From Chytridium lagenaria (Eukaryota; Chytridiomycota; Chytridiomycetes; Chytridiales; Chytridiaceae), in NCBI GenBank assembly GCA_025449115.1, contig JAHLKC010000075.1, positions 124,001 to 188,000 on the forward strand: a stretch of 64,000 nt of DNA, given 5' to 3'. Positions within the stretch are counted from its first letter, which is position 1; each line of letters begins with the position of its first letter. Positions 24,019 to 36,674 of the stretch are shown one piece after another. Below the pieces are notes generated by a model, which had not been told where the DNA came from, made no database searches, and was given only the letters and a program-made list of their open reading frames with translations. Made by a program: the position numbers and the translations under genes.

Positions 24019-26064
24019 ATGACTGCCATGGATCCCGTCCTCGAACGGTCCTTCAAGGGCCACAAGGATGCCATCACGTCTTTATCTTTTAAGCCATCCA
24101 TGACTCAGCTCGCATCAGGCTCCATGGATCACTCCGTCATGGTGTGGAACTTTAAGCCGCAGCTCCGGGCGTTCCGCTTTGTAGGACACAAGGTAACGAG
24201 AGCGACAGAACTTTTTCTGTTGAAATATTGTATTGTCTTCTGACTGCTGATGGCTGGCTAGGCAGCTGTGACGGGTGTGGATTTCTCGCCTTCCGGACAT
24301 TTATTGGCATCGTCGTCGAGAGATACAACGGTTCGACTTTGGACACCGAATGTGTGAGTTTGCGTACACACTTCAACGCCAGCGCTGACATCCAATTAGC
24401 AAAGGCGATGTGACAGTTTTCAAAGCGCACACCTCAACAGTCCGGACAGTTCAGTTTTCATCAGACGGGGATAGTCTTCTCACAGCGTCTGATGATAAAA
24501 CCGTAAAGGTTTTGTAACGCCCAGAAAAACCCACTGATGGACATAGATTTGGTCAACACATCGAACAAAATTCCTGCACACTCTTTCTGGGCATTTGAAT
24601 TGGGTGAGGACTGCCAAGTTTTCACCGGATTCGAGGTTGGTTATTTCAGGAAGTGATGATAAGACGGTCAAGTTGTGGGACTTGACAAGTAAGACTTGCA
24701 TAAAAAGCTACTATGATCATACGGGGTGAGTGGGTTCCTACTTTTATTTGGAAACTAAATTGAAGTTTTTGTTTAGAATGGTCACAGCTGTTGCCTTCCA
24801 TCCTGCAGGGACCATCATTGCATCGGCGTCGACGGACAGAAGCATCAAACTTTTTGATATAAGGACGCATAAGCTTATTCAGCATTATAGTAACGCGCAT
24901 TTAATGGATTCCGTGGCTGGGAATGATGGAAGTTGGCCAAGTGGGGGCACGACAAATAGCATCGCGTTCGATAAAAGTAATGGGGATTGGCTTGTTAGCA
25001 CAGGAATGGATGGGCTTGTAAAGGTCAGTACTTAGGGAGCTCCGGAAAGCTATTAAGTTGTTGGCTTTAGGTGTGGGATCTTAAGGAGGGGCATTTATTT
25101 TACACACTGCACGGCCATAAGTTCGGTCCGACCACCGCTGCCGTTTTCTCACCTGATGGGGACTTTTTTGCAAGTGGAGGAAGCGATTCCCAAATCATGG
25201 TTTGGAGAAGCAACTTTGACCGTCTGCTGAAAAACGTTGATTTGGGAAGCCGAGATGGTACCTTTTCCCTCTCATTTTCCGCTTCTCATTCCTGTTTTAG
25301 ATAGGAAAACTGCTACATCACCTGGTCGACAATTAAATTCACGGGAACCTTTACGAAAACCAACCAGTAAACAGGCGTTTGTGGATGACGCTATTGGGAC
25401 TGCGAGACCTGCGGTGACGACTTTGAAGAATGATGCGGATTTTGACGGATCGAGAATGCAACCGAAGGGTTTGAGACAGAGTCGGTCGAAGACACCGGAT
25501 AATATTTACAATCGGTATACGTCTGAAGCGCCAAATATTGTGAATGTAGGGGCGCCCGTTTTGGCGGATGATATGCCGAGAGATCCGAAAGGTAGAGTTT
25601 GGTTTTCCTATGGGGGGACTAATGCCTACGAAGATAATCATTATACGATGGATAACTTTAGGGAATCAGATCCTGTCACCAACCCGCTTGAGCAGAGGAA
25701 TATTCCAGAGTCTTTAGCTACAACATTACAGCATATTGTTCGTCAGATTGATGTGCTTACTCAGACCATGACGATATTTGAGGTGGGAACTTTGTCGTTC
25801 ATGGGTCTGCGTTTTTTTAACGATGTTAATTGTAATTTTTCCTCGTTTCTCTAGAGTCGATTAAGCATGAATGAAGATAAGCTTGTGGAGGTCAGCAAAA
25901 CTTTAGCGAATCTCACCATTGCGAGCGATAAACGAACGTCAAGTGGGGCGAATGAACGGCGTGAAAGACCTGTGAGCTCGGCTAGCATGGGCTATGCGGG
26001 CGAAGCATTCTTCCGCAAATATTCGGCCTTTTGGAGGGCACCTAGACTTGAACTGAAATCCTGA
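24019..26064 (+). CDS. POC1: POC1 centriolar/basal-body WD40 protein
   Basis: Eight exons (24019-24192, 24262-24353, 24400-24508, 24547-24725, 24777-25023, 25071-25257, 25301-25782, 25855-26064) join perfectly in frame to a 559-residue protein. A later ATG at 24028 ([14 protein letters not shown]) is an alternative start. Seven WD40 blades are visible, with repeat ends [100 protein letters not shown] and [15 protein letters not shown]. The wording of these blades is characteristic of POC1. The C-terminus carries the short POC1 coiled coil ([12 protein letters not shown]...[10 protein letters not shown]). POC1 is a core centriole and basal-body component needed for stability of the microtubule triplets. 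Its presence argues for a flagellated life stage. Confidence 0.95.
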
Positions 26065-26455
26065 GTATGCTTCCCGCTATTGTACAAATAATATAGACGA
26101 AATCATGAACTTGTAAATAGACAAATAACGTCTAGTTCTCTTTTATTCTTGCCAAACAACGGAGGCGGTCCCTACTGGCGCGCAGTGTCGTTGGAACCCC
26201 TGGTTAATGTTGCCCTGATGAGGCACTGTGGGAATATCGAGCCATGGTTGACATTAGCCACTCTTTCCACCAACACCAAATATTATATATTCAATTTGTC
26301 GCGACGAGTCTTTAGGGAGGAGAAAAACCGTCGCGCGCCTGTGATCAGGTGGGAAGCTGCTACCTTCTCAGCCCTGAGCGACATGTTTGTGAACAAAAGA
26401 TTACCTTTTATTGAATAAGGAGATAAAGGACAAAAGAATGCAGGATGTCATATGT
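26065..26455. other. intergenic region between convergent genes
   Basis: 3' flanks of POC1 (+) and the thioredoxin-fold gene (-). An open frame here has no recognisable features. Confidence 0.4.
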
Positions 26456-27242
26456 TTAAAGTTCAGCATGGGTTTTCGCTTGTCCAGGGCTGGGTTTTGG
26501 CTTGAACGTGGTTGAAGAAATAGTAACACCGGTGGTGATAATTGGGATATCCTTTTTCGAAATCACGATGGGCTCCTCCTTCTTCTCGACAACCACATTC
26601 GCTTCAGTGCTTTCTTTGTAGAAAGCGATCTTTTGCAGAATGTACTGATAAATGTCGGTAGATTCGTGCTCACCCATGAACTCTTCAACGTATTGGCCGT
26701 TATGGTAGAGGTAGAGGGAAGGGTAGGCGTCGGCTTTCCTTGCAGCGCACCATTCTAATGATATCAGAACAATGGAATATAGAACAACATATACCATCAA
26801 CGTCTGTGCAGTCAACTTTTGCAATGTGAAGTTTTTCTGGAGGAGACCGTCTTCGACAAAACGGTTTTGAAGACCAAGCCAACGTGGGGAAAGCCTCTTG
26901 CAGAACTTGCACCATCTAAAGTTCAACGGTCCATAAGAGAATGGTCCCTTTTCAAAAAACATTATCGAATACCCCTACCTGACACCAAAGAAGATCAACC
27001 AAGTTCCTTGCATGATCCTTGTATCAAAGTCATTGGAATTTAGGTGCCATATTTGCGCGTCGGCAGCTCGTGCACGTTCGTTGATCTCCTGCTCAATGGG
27101 AAAGACAGCATTAAGATGTCTGCCTGCAAATCACAGCTCAATTGAAAGTTACTTCTGGGGATAACTTGCGGCCTTGGTCGGCGATAACTGAGAGGGCGAG
27201 AGCAAGAACAGCGATGAGAACGAGAGTCAGTGATGGGCGCAT
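26456..27242 (-). CDS. ER-resident thioredoxin-fold (PDI-like) protein
   Basis: ATG 27242 starts a signal peptide (MRPSLTLVLIAVLALALSVI). After a short intron and a linker containing FPIEQEINERARAADAQIWH comes WLIFFG, then an intron (about 26975-26920), then WCKFCKRLSPRW, a CxxC thioredoxin active site with Phe as second intervening residue. The fold continues with HIAKVDCTDVD, another intron near 26760-26800, WCAARKADAYPSLYLYHNGQ containing the cis-Pro strand, and YVEEFMGEHES. The C-terminus is KTHAEL, so the last four residues (HAEL) resemble an ER retrieval signal. The family includes PDI and TMX-type oxidoreductases; this protein has one thioredoxin domain and about 200 residues. Frame changes near 26840 and at the first intron suggest indels. 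Stop TAA is at 26458-26456. Confidence 0.8.
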
Positions 27243-27457
27243 TCTTTCCACAAGTTATTTCTATATCGGTGTTGCACAAAGGCCGCAAGGGTTGGTCTCA
27301 TTGTGATTTTACGAATTAAGGTGGAGCAAACAATATCAGCCAAATAAACAAAAAGGTTTCGAAAGAGAATGAATGCGTCAGAGTTTTACAGGAATTAAAA
27401 AAAAAAAGAGTTGACAGGACTGCAGCAGCAAAAGAAAGGAAAGTAAATGATTCAAAA

Positions 27458-30252
27458 TTACATCCCAAACTCATGCAAAGCCCGCCACACATTCTCAAGC
27501 CGAATACGCTGCTCCTGCAACGCCTTCCTCCGCTTCCGCCACAAATCGATCTTCCTCCACCATCGCAGCAACCGCTGCTGCATCCTTCTCCAACACCCCC
27601 AATCGTGCCACAAGCTCCTTCTCTAACCCCTCTCCAATTCTCGTCAAGAAATGGAAGTCCACATGCATAGGCACATTATCTCCCAATCTTTTAAACGCCA
27701 ATCGGAAATACGCGTCAGAGGCAGCCATAACATGAAGAACTTCATCGTCTTCAGGATTGTCACGAAGCCGCGCAAGGTCCTTTGGAGATAAACCCGTGTA
27801 CCCTGCTTCAGCGAGTGCTGCTAGTGCTTTGTTGACAGTTTCTTGCCGTTGGTTCATAATGACGTTGGCATTGATACTAGTGGCGGCGGCAACACTTCCA
27901 GAGCGTACCATCTCGAGTTGGGCTTTAAATTCGTGGAGAGCGCTTGATTTAAGACGGCTGAATTCTTCAGAGCCCATAGTGAAAGGATACCGCTTCTCCA
28001 TGAGGACAAGGTTGTTTGACCTCCCATAGCGGGTGCGGTAGAGCTCAGATTGAACGACTTGTATCACAAATCTGAAAAAACGGGGATAAGTACGATATGT
28101 TGGTTTGTTCGCATAATATAATCTTTACCTAACTTGTCCATGAAGGTTGGTAAAGCGGCCGAAGACCTCCTCAGTGAGCTTTTGAATTAAAGTATGCAGC
28201 TCATGAGATACGTTTGACAAGCATGCAACCGCATACTTGTTCCATTCCTCCTGAAAGCCAGCTACAATAAAAGTAAGGCTCCATATGGAGAGTATCCTTG
28301 CAACTCGCGACCCTTTTTGAGAATCAATGATCCTTCGAACATCAGACAGGGTAAGTGGCCGATTGACTTCCGGTGTGGCTTCTCAGTAGCGCTAACCGTA
28401 GCTTTCCCAGTTGCTGCGCTTGATCCAGATGAGGCCTTTGAGGTGTCCTTCTTTTTATCGTCAGAAGAGATCGTACTCCACACGGAAGATATAGCGGAAG
28501 AAACGGAGGAGGTGAGTGAGCTTGAGCCGTGGGAGCTGCTTAATGAAGATGGTTGCTTTCTGTCAAGCGCGAAAACAGGCCGGCTACTATATATTGACCT
28601 CCTGAATGTCTCAAAGTGTGACCTAATACGTTGGTAAAACCCCTTGAAATCCTGGTGAGCCGAAAGATTATAGTTAAGTACCGTCGTAAAGTGACGGATC
28701 ATCTGAAGAAGTTCTATCCGTGAGTTGTCGCTAAGGGGGGCAGGTAATTTGGATAGCTCGAAGGACGTAGCTTGCATGACTTCCTCCGTCCTCAACTTCA
28801 TGTCAGGAAGACTAAGATCCGTCAAAACTGCTAGTTGCTTACTCATTTCACGACGAAGCGAATCGATACCAAAACGGTCGAGTTGATGACGAAGGGACGA
28901 CCATGGTGTGTGGGAGGCGAAAAAAGTCTCTTCTTTGGCTCTTGCCTCGTCAAAGCTGATGTTGCGGTCAAGGTCAGCCTTGTTAGGATTCTTGACCATC
29001 CAGTATCCAAGTTTCAGGGAGTATGTCTGGCCTAGGAGGATCTGTAGCCAGCGGTCATGAGTTCCGGACTCAATTGTGTCAGGCTTCGTGAGTACACCTA
29101 TTGTGCGAACACCCATAGGGTCTACATCTTTCGCCATGTGAACTATTGCCTGAATTCAAATTAGTTGGATACTATGAAAATGCATATTATTACTTGATTA
29201 TCGATTTCGTCCTTGCATGTGATGGTCCCAACAATAATAGCCCTATCGTTGGAAATGTATTTCTTGACAAGATCCTGGATGATATCAATAAATTGCGCAT
29301 CCTCTTTTCGGTCCACGCTTCGAATAATTCCAGGAAGATCGATAAGAGTTAAGTTAAACACCGGCGCCCCTAATATCGACGCAAACGACATTTTTTTGTA
29401 AACTTGAGCTCATTGCTGGCGGCTTCCTTGTCACGGGAGGCGGCCGTCCGGTCATCAAACACAGTGTTGGCGTATTTCGAGGCGTCCGCGGATGGATTCA
29501 GTAAAGCCTTTTGTGCTCGGCGGACGGAAAGTTCCACAGCCTCCGGATTTTTGATGTCCTCGACAAAGATGACTTCTCTGGGCGCTTTCAACGGAGTCCC
29601 CGTTGAGTCGAATTCCAGACGTAACTTGATGGAACATCGCCAGTCGTGGTTGGGTACGTTGGGATCCTTGGAGGATTCTTCAATGGCGCTCTCCGTCATT
29701 CGTACCTCTGTAACTGACCGAGTGCAGGTTCCTTCTGCCCGTGGAAGAATCACGCCACAGAGAGCTTCAATTAAACTACTCTTGCCGACGCTCTGGTTTC
29801 CGCACACAACAACGGTCGGAAGATCAAGGTCCATATGCGCACCAGCATCACGCATGGTGTTAACAAGCTTAACCAGCCGCCGTGCCCGATCACCAAAAGC
29901 GCTGGACTTGAGAAAGACTGTTGGAGACATCGATGCAGTCATGGAGCTGTGAAAGTAGTCCGATCTGGCATTGGAGCCGACGGTGGAGAAAGATGTGGAG
30001 CTGGTCATTGGATCTTTAAGAGATACAGGGTTAAAGTGGCTCTCTAAACCCATCATTTGGCTCACTTTGATTTGGTGTCCGACGAGGTGATTTGGGAGTT
30101 GTGTCGTCGACTGTGGACTCTTCAGTGTCTGGAAGGTCGTCGCCTGCGAGCGAAGAAGCTTGAGAATTCGATTCGGAACGATCAGCAGAGAAACCAGAGA
30201 AACCAGAGTAAGCGGATGTTGCTGCGGCTATTGAAGGCAGCAATGACCACAT
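27458..30252 (-). CDS. dynamin-superfamily GTPase (Mx/Vps1-like)
   Basis: GTPase motifs on the minus strand: P-loop GNQSVGKSSL (about 29775-29805), a switch threonine in EGTCTRSVTEVRM (about 29700-29735), DLPG (about 29330-29342) and TKPD (about 29070-29082). The middle domain follows, then a Ser-rich insert (about 28390-28540), and a GED-like C-terminus. That end has a stalk helix (NKYAVACLSNVSHELH) and, after one frame correction near 27545, a basic helix RKRRKALQEQRIRLENVW, with stop at 27460-27458. No PH domain or proline-rich tail is seen, so it is closer to Mx, Vps1 and Dnm1 than to classical dynamins. The N-terminal Ser-rich extension starts at ATG 30252. One missing A in the seven-A run near 29393 separates the P-loop and DLPG frames; others lie near 30050 and 28310. 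It probably acts in membrane fission; the compartment cannot be told. Confidence 0.85.
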
Positions 30253-30388
30253 GAACTAAATAATAAATTTCACGGAGGTTATGACGCTGTAACGACAATT
30301 GAACGTTCAAGTGCTATCCACAAGTTCCATGATTTACTGTACACGAAGCACCCTAATGCGCACTTCCAACAGCACGGTCTAACATATT

Positions 30389-30785
30389 TTATTGTTGTGG
30401 CAAATACTTGTTCGCATGCTTAGTCTTGCAGTTCTCCAGGGCAAGGCGGTAAAGGGCAAATCCTACTATGCATGCGGTTCCTGATGCAACCCCCCCAAAA
30501 ATGGTTTTCAGCTACTTAACGGATGGAAGGAAAGGGCATCAATGATGCTTTACCTGCTAATGCCGGCTTTAATAGTGGGTACATCTGAAAAACCTTTGCT
30601 CGCTTCCTTTCATGCCGTAGGTATGCAAAAGCGAGACCTGATGGGAACATACTTTTTTAGCCAAGTCTTCACATCCGTCAATGTGATGACGCACCAAATC
30701 CAGCTCCTGAGAATCCGATCAATCCTGCGCTGACTTTACATTGCCAGAGCGCTTCTTCGTAAGTCTCTGGAATCTTTGGAGGCAT
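30389..30785 (-). CDS. small membrane protein of unknown function
   Basis: Minus-strand ATG 30785 starts MPPKIPETYEEALWQCKVSA followed by a Gly-rich hydrophobic stretch (GLIGFSGAGFGA) that ends at a GTGCGT donor. A second exon gives MFPSGLAFAYLRHERKRAKV with a basic patch. The last exon gives GGVASGTACIVGFALYRL, another hydrophobic segment, and the tail NKYLPQQ with TAA at 30391-30389. Total length is about 110 residues with two probable membrane segments. Exon phases do not all fit, so one indel is likely. The size and GxxxG-like helices resemble small mitochondrial inner-membrane proteins, but no family is recognised. Confidence 0.45.
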
Positions 30786-31536
30786 CCTCCGCCAAATTTT
30801 GTCACTTTTCTTTATTGGAATTTCAAGTCAACGACTGAAATATCTGGCCTTGGAGTCTCTTCATTCATGCCCAGCCTTACGAACTTTTTCAAGGTAGATT
30901 AGCCACCTCATTCTCTTCAAGGTTTTAAATTAAGGGGACAGCTGAGATTATCTCGACTAGAGGAATGAGGAATGCAGAAGTGCGGGCTTATAGAAAGCGA
31001 GAAAGTTATTCTGTAGTCGAAAGCATGATCGCAGACTGGTGTCTTCGCAAGAACCTCTCTTATATTAGAGCCCTCCAAATCGAGTTACGGGTCTCATTTT
31101 ACGATGTTCGTTGGTTTGTTGCTTTCGTAAGCATGCATATTTTTAACAACACAGGCTCCTTGCATGCAAACAAACAACACAAAGGCACTAAAGGGCTTAG
31201 GTAGGGGCCTCGAAGACTCAAGCTCCGATGCCATGGCAGAAGAAGCACAACATTAGACACTTGTCTTAGCCAATACAACGCGATATCTGGCGCAATTCGA
31301 CTCCGACAGCGCGCCAAACACGCCAACAAACAAACAATTCCAGCCAATTTTTGTTATTGTTTTGACCATAAAGACACCCAAGATACAAACATTCAGTTCG
31401 CGTGCCTCCAAGGCGAAAAGAATAAAAGCCCGCTAATACATACCCATGCCTCGCCTTTCTTTCTTGCATCACTTTCTGAACTTCACTGAAAACATCACCT
31501 CTCTGTCCGTTCTGGTCGCGCGTGGTCAATACTAAT
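30786..31536. other. divergent intergenic region
   Basis: Lies between the small membrane protein (-) and the mucin-like gene (+) and should contain both promoters. No supported gene. Confidence 0.45.
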
Positions 31537-34500
31537 ATGAGACAGCCCCTACAACTTGGGGCCATGATGGCCGGCCTCTTGCCGCTTGCATTGGCTTTGC
31601 CGCTTCACGATCGTGACCTACAGGCTCGTGGTGAGGTTCTTTCACACGATGCATCCGCCACTGAGGAGTTTCTATACACCCTCTCATGGGGAACAGGTCC
31701 GTCTTGTGCTCTGTTGTAATCGATCTTGATCTGACCCTCATTCATTCCTTATTAGAGACCAGCACCCTTCCACCCACTCTCGCAACTACCTCTGCAAAGC
31801 TTACCTCCTCAGTCGCATCCTCCGTCATATCGGAAATTACAGCCGCCCCTGAGCCGACTGGCAACCCCACTTCTTTAGTAATCAACGGGTCAATTACCAC
31901 AGCTTCTACTTCCACTCAATTTGAGGATGCCGGATGGGTTTACACGTTCAAGCTTGGTAAGCTCTTTGAAATCATTGTAATTTCTTACATATGCTCCTAT
32001 CAGACTCCCCCACCTCCTCCGCACCTGCAGTTGAACAAACTCCTTCTCTACATTATCCTTCGCACCAACTTCAAGTGAGGAGTCACCGGTCCAACATCGA
32101 CGGAGTCCACCGATTCTACTACCATTGAAGAGACTTTGTCCGCTTCAGATGTTGAGACCACCGCCGCTCCAAGTTCCACTGATAATGAGACGGCAACAGC
32201 GACGCGTCTTTCTCCTCCTCAATAGCCATCCAGAGTACTGGTGCCCCAAGATCACTGAAACCGTTGAAACATCGTCAGCGGTCAACAGCTGAGGAGACTG
32301 AGATACCGTGTTCACCTTCACCTCTGCTGAAGAAACCGCCGAAAACCTATTGACACCCCATCAACAACTTGGACAATACAACAAGTGAAGTCGCGAAACC
32401 CACGTCTACCACGGATGAAGAGCAAAGCTCGATTACCTGGACTCCTGTTAACGATACTGCAAGTCAAGCTTCAACTGAGTCCACATCAACGGAAGAACCA
32501 ACTTCATCAGGCCTGTCATTGAGGAGTCTGGTTTCACTTCAACCGAACTTGAGCCAACTTCGACCGCAACTTTGATTGAACAGACCGGTACGACTACTGA
32601 GCCAACTTCAAGTGCGCCTCTTATTGAGCAAACTGGTACTGCAACATCTTTTGATAAGCCCACCTCCATCGTTTCCTTCGCCGAGGAGACAACATCTTCC
32701 AGTGTTATTGACGAGACTTCCTCTGTTGATCAACCCTCAGCAACGGGAATCTCGTTTGACCAGTCAACTTCATCGGATGAGCCCACCGCAACCGCGACTT
32801 CTTTTGAGCAAACCGCCTCCGAAAGTGAGCCAAGCTTAACTGTCTCTACCTCCGATGAAGAGACTACAGTGCTTGAATCTGAGACTTCAACGACTGGCGT
32901 TGAGATTAAGGAGACCGCCACCACTGCAACCACGGAAAATGAGTCAACTGCTACTGCACATCTGGTCAAACTGCTACCTTAGCCACAGCTGAAGAGACCA
33001 ACGCCGCTCAAGAATCTTCTACCACATCCACTTCGGAAAAGACTGATATCGCCACTATTGACTCTTCTGCTTCGCCTACCCCAAACACCGCAGTTGATGG
33101 TACACGTGGTATGCTTACATAATTTATATCTTTTGCTGTCTCTTCATTAAATAATCGTCTTCTTAATAGGGTTGTCTTTGACCTCCACTACTTCGTCAGC
33201 CAGCCCAACTCCACCCATGATTGGTGGCCCAACCGTCTCACTAGCCCTACAGCCCTAGGAGAGACTCAAACAAGATCCTCAACTATTACCACTGTGGAAC
33301 AGAAGTACACTTACATCAGTAAGTCTTTAATAATTATTACTTGAAATGATTTAAACTCACACCCTCATCTATTTTACTTTAGTTCCTCCCGAAAAATCGT
33401 CAATCAAGTCTACTCTTACCCCAGCACCCATGGTTTCAACACTGGGATGTCTCGATCTACAATTACGTCACCAGCTCGTGTACTTCCCAGCAACAGCCCA
33501 ACGGCACTTGGAGAGACTATAACCAAGCAAAGTGAGTGTGAAATGCTTTATGGTTTGTTTTATTCTGACTTTTTTTTTTTTTTTTTAAAAAAAAAAAGGC
33601 TCACCAGCACCTGACGTGACAGGAGGATCTCTTGGGCTTTTCCCTTCAACCACTTCCAGCGAACACCAGCATCAAGTGACCGGAAGCTCTCTCACTCGTA
33701 GCTCTTCAAGCATAACCTCGATTGCTTGGCCCCTCCCTACCGCTACAGGTGTGAACGTCGAACCTAAAACAAGCGTTGTTGCCGCATCCGCTTCACCAAG
33801 CCCCAAAGACTTGGCATGGGGATACACTGTGCCTCCCTCCCTTCCCGTACCCATTGGGTCCGCCACATCTGCGGCCATTGCCGAAACATCGGACACGTCC
33901 GCAGAAACAACGTCAACTACTATTGCAAAGGTCACTTCCTCCTTCACGATGCCCCCAAGTTTGTCCACTGTCAGTCCATTCCCCACCACAAGTCCCACAG
34001 CCCTTGGTGAAGGACTTTCGAGAAGCTCAACGTTTGCTGAAGGCGAGACTGAAATCACTACTATCAGCGTGACTGAAACCACTACTGTCGATGTGACGTC
34101 AACAACTTCAATTGAGACTATCACCTCGACGGTTGATGCCGACCATACCAGCACCCACTCCTCCACAGTAGTCTCTATTGCCACTATCAAACCCACAACA
34201 ATTTCACGCACAACCATTTTCTACACCCTCCCAACTTTGACTGAGCTCTCGGCCAACCACAGCTCCCATTCGTCCACAACTTTCACAAAGTCTTTTAATG
34301 AAGATGCGAGCTCCACTGTTCTTGAAGAGTTGATGAGCACTGAGGAGGTTACAGGCACGCCTACCGCTACCGAGACTTCTACAGGTATTAGTCTTCTAAT
34401 ATTCTTTATATTAACTTTTTTGAAGGTTCCGATGCGACAGCTACTCCTCTCACTGCGAGAATCTTCGTGCAGATCAAGGAGGCGATTCTGTCCGTAGGGG

Positions 34501-36674
34501 AATCTGGTGCGGGGGCAGATGGAGAAGACACCACGTCTTCATCTTCCACCACCGCTGAGGCTGAGACGAGTGAGTACTAATTGCATTATTTATCTTATTA
34601 CATTACAACTAACTTTATCTTTTATAGCCGTTGTTGAAGAAATCACTTTTACCGAGATCGTCCCTGACGCCCCACAACCATCTTTGATACTGAAAGTTTT
34701 GAACCAACAATCACTACAGAAACTCCCGAGTCCACCGCCTCGTCAGAGGTCAATGAGGCGGAAGCGTCCACCACGCCTTCAGAAACAGCTATGGAGGAAT
34801 TACCTAAACTGACCGCAATCCCTACCTTCACCGTTTCTGTGGAGCCAGAGCCCGAGTTTACACCCGCTCCCCAGCCATCACCCGAATCATCTCCATCCTC
34901 AGTCGCTGATCTTTTACTCGAGGAGACTACTTGCACCGAAGAAGGGGAGCTTGAAACACCATCCGCAACAGGTGGTCTTTTAGTTGGTACCAGCACAACT
35001 ACCACCGCACCCACCGGCGCCAACGTTGTCATTAGCGCGTCAACCACCGAGATTCCGTCCGACACACCATGTGACGGTGATGAGGACACTCCTGGGCCAA
35101 CTGCTTCGTCTAACGACATAACGGCAACTACCTCTTCTATTCCACCGCCTCCTTCTATCACTTTGCCGGCTATCACAACGTCGACAATTGAGGAGGATAC
35201 TCGTGAGTTAACCGTTGCGTCGACTAGCAGTTTTGAGGATGTGAGCAATACTTCGGAGACGGAGACCACAATTGAGGCTGAGCCAACCATGACTGGTCCT
35301 CCGTCTTTGGAGACAGAGACTGACACTGAGGATGTGACTACGACTGAGCCTACCGCCACCGGTCCTCCCTCGTTGGAGACTGAGACTACCACAGAGACGT
35401 CACTTCCACTGTGCCTACCACTACTGTCCCTCCCTCCCTGGAGACGGAGTTTAACACTGAGGACGTGACAACAACTGAGCTTACCGCTATTGGACCCCCC
35501 TCTTTGGAGACCGAGACCACAACGGCAGAAGTGACCACTACCGAGGAACCCACCTCTACCGGTCCCTCCTCCATTGAAGAATCGACAACTGCTTTCATGA
35601 CTGAGACTGAACCAACCGCTACAGATCCTTCTTCGCTTGAGACGGACGTGACAACGGCAGTTGAGACCGCCACTGCAACAGAGGATGTTACTACCGTTGC
35701 CACGTCTCTTTCCGCGTCCGAGGCGGATGTGTCCACTCAAACTTCTACAACTGACGGCGTGACAAATGAGGACGTGACAACTACAGAGGCAATTGCCACC
35801 GCTACCGCCACCGCATTAGAGACAGAGGAAGCCTCAACTACCGACTCGGTTGCCGCACCTCCGTCTTTGGAGACGGTCACCACCACTGAAGACGGCACAA
35901 CGGGTCTAGAGGAGGTAACGTCATTAGTAACATCGTTGGAGACTAGCACATCGTCAGAGGATGTGATTACAGCATCGCCTACTGAGGATGCTTCCACCAC
36001 CGACGCTGCTAATGAATCAACTACCACTGATGAAGTTATCACGGCAGCTACCATTCCCGTTGATGAAACCGTCACAGAAGAGCTCACCACAACTGCACCT
36101 GAAGTCACCACACCTCCGGCTGAGTCAACAGATGCCGTTGAGTCGTCCACAACTGCAGAACCCGTCCCTCCTCCATCCTTGACATTCCCTCCAACAACTT
36201 CATCTACACCAACATCCACCCACGGAGTCTACTACAACTGGTCCTCACAAAAAGGTAAGCTTCTCACGTTTAAACTTAGAATTGTTCAAATAAGTAACCT
36301 TTCAAAAGCTCTTCCAAGTTCTTCCCCTCCCGTCCTTAACCCTACAGCATGCACCGTCACCTCCCGCGCTTTAACCCCTCTTCGTCTCCGTCGCACCCAA
36401 ACCCACTACCAAATCACCGTCTCCTCCCAATCCCGCGTTGACTCATACATTGTTCGTACATCCTTCACAGCCCCCGACGTTTATATCTCGTCCTACGCAC
36501 GTGGCATCGCTTATCAGCGGGAAACTCAACACCCCAACACAAGAGTATGAGTTTGCTGCCAATGCTCCGGATCGGTTTGAGACGCTCGGGGGGGGAGAGA
36601 GTCATACCTTTTTAGTGGCGGTGAAGGGAGACGGGGAGCCGGTGGTGGAGGTGCAGTGTATGTCGAGAGAGTGA
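31537..36674 (+). CDS. large secreted Ser/Thr-rich mucin-like protein
   Basis: ATG 31537 starts a signal peptide (LQLGAMMAGLLPLALALPLH). Exon 1 ends at 31696 and an intron runs 31697-31755. For more than 4 kb the coding potential is almost entirely Thr, Ser, Glu, Pro and Ala. A loosely repeated motif of the type TEPTATGPPSLETETTT is most regular between about 35200 and 35900. Short introns with GT...AG ends occur near 31958, 33110, 33320, 33540, 34385, 34570 and 36255. The C-terminus after about 36330 is different: a compact domain with YQITVSSQSRVDSYIVRTSF and, one frame later, EYEFAANAPDRFETLGGGES. Stop TGA is at 36672-36674. It is probably a heavily O-glycosylated cell-surface or wall protein. 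No GPI signal is evident. Many frame breaks in the repeats make the exact protein uncertain. Confidence 0.65.

Noticed and set aside
34649..35740. Long minus-strand open frame of 363 codons
   Set aside because: It is antisense to the Thr/Ser-rich repeats of the mucin-like gene; repeated ACC/ACT codons leave the reverse strand open and give Ser/Val/Gly low complexity with no domain.
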